5,537 nt of DNA, from assembly GCA_014762585.1 (NCBI GenBank), contig JABURN010000158.1, positions 1-5,537 on the forward strand. Direction: 5' to 3'. This DNA comes from Methylophaga sp. Its GTDB lineage: Bacteria; Pseudomonadota; Gammaproteobacteria; Nitrosococcales; Methylophagaceae. Below, piece by piece: positions 5,514-5,537 of the stretch; positions within the stretch are counted from its first letter, which is position 1, and the number at the start of each line of letters is the position of its first letter. The notes beneath the pieces are model-generated. The model saw nothing but the letters and a program-made list of their open reading frames with translations, did no database searches and had not been told where the DNA came from. The translations under genes were made by a program, and so were the position numbers.

Positions 5514-5537
5514 GGTGAGGCGACAGTATTCAGCGCA
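5510..5537 (-). CDS. mxaR: Probable C-terminal end of MxaR (MoxR-type AAA+ ATPase), partial
   Basis: On the minus strand, one frame reads A-L-N-T-V-A-S-P and then TGA at 5512-5510, overlapping the mxaS ATG as ATGA. MoxR ATPases commonly end in a short Leu-x-x-Val-x-x-Pro-like tail, and mxaR precedes mxaS in known clusters, so this is most simply the last eight codons of mxaR. The rest lies beyond the window. With so few residues the call rests mainly on gene order and on the overlap pattern, which matches the A/C and C/K junctions. Confidence 0.5.

Overview
The window comes from a Gram-negative methylotroph, most likely a gammaproteobacterium such as a Methylophaga-like methylotroph or a type I methanotroph. 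The evidence is base composition near 50% GC by eye, Gram-negative export signals (a lipobox and a Sec signal peptide), and a minus-strand gene run in the canonical methanol dehydrogenase accessory order mxaR-S-A-C-K-L. The genus cannot be fixed from the sequence alone.

Layout: positions 26-55 hold a strong intrinsic terminator for a gene lying left of the window. Positions 56-249 are a non-coding leader with a 9-bp direct repeat and a possible 18-codon upstream ORF. Two plus-strand genes follow, 13 bases apart. The first (250-783) encodes a small lipoprotein of unknown function. The second (797-1225) encodes a small HExxH zinc-metallopeptidase-like protein resembling DUF6647. They end exactly where the minus-strand operon ends: the two stop codons abut as the palindrome TAATTA (1223-1228), with a perfect 8-bp hairpin just inside the end of mxaL. 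From 5537 down to 1226 on the minus strand come the last codons of a probable mxaR, then complete mxaS (DUF58), mxaA, mxaC (VWA), mxaK (TPR-like) and mxaL (VWA).

Working together: in established methylotrophs mxaA, mxaK and mxaL are needed to put calcium into the periplasmic PQQ methanol dehydrogenase (MxaFI). MxaR is a MoxR-type AAA+ ATPase. Predicted topology puts MxaR and MxaS in the cytosol. MxaA crosses the membrane with a periplasmic domain and a cytosolic tail. MxaC, MxaK and MxaL are anchored with their functional domains in the periplasm. This is consistent with an ATPase-driven, VWA-mediated chaperone relay across the inner membrane, but that mechanism is inference. Start/stop overlaps at R/S, A/C and C/K, and short gaps with Shine-Dalgarno sites before A and L, indicate one polycistronic message whose promoter lies outside the window.

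The mxa genes are a known system. The least-described part is the lipoprotein/HExxH pair. I see no tRNA, rRNA, CRISPR array, insertion sequence or attachment site.
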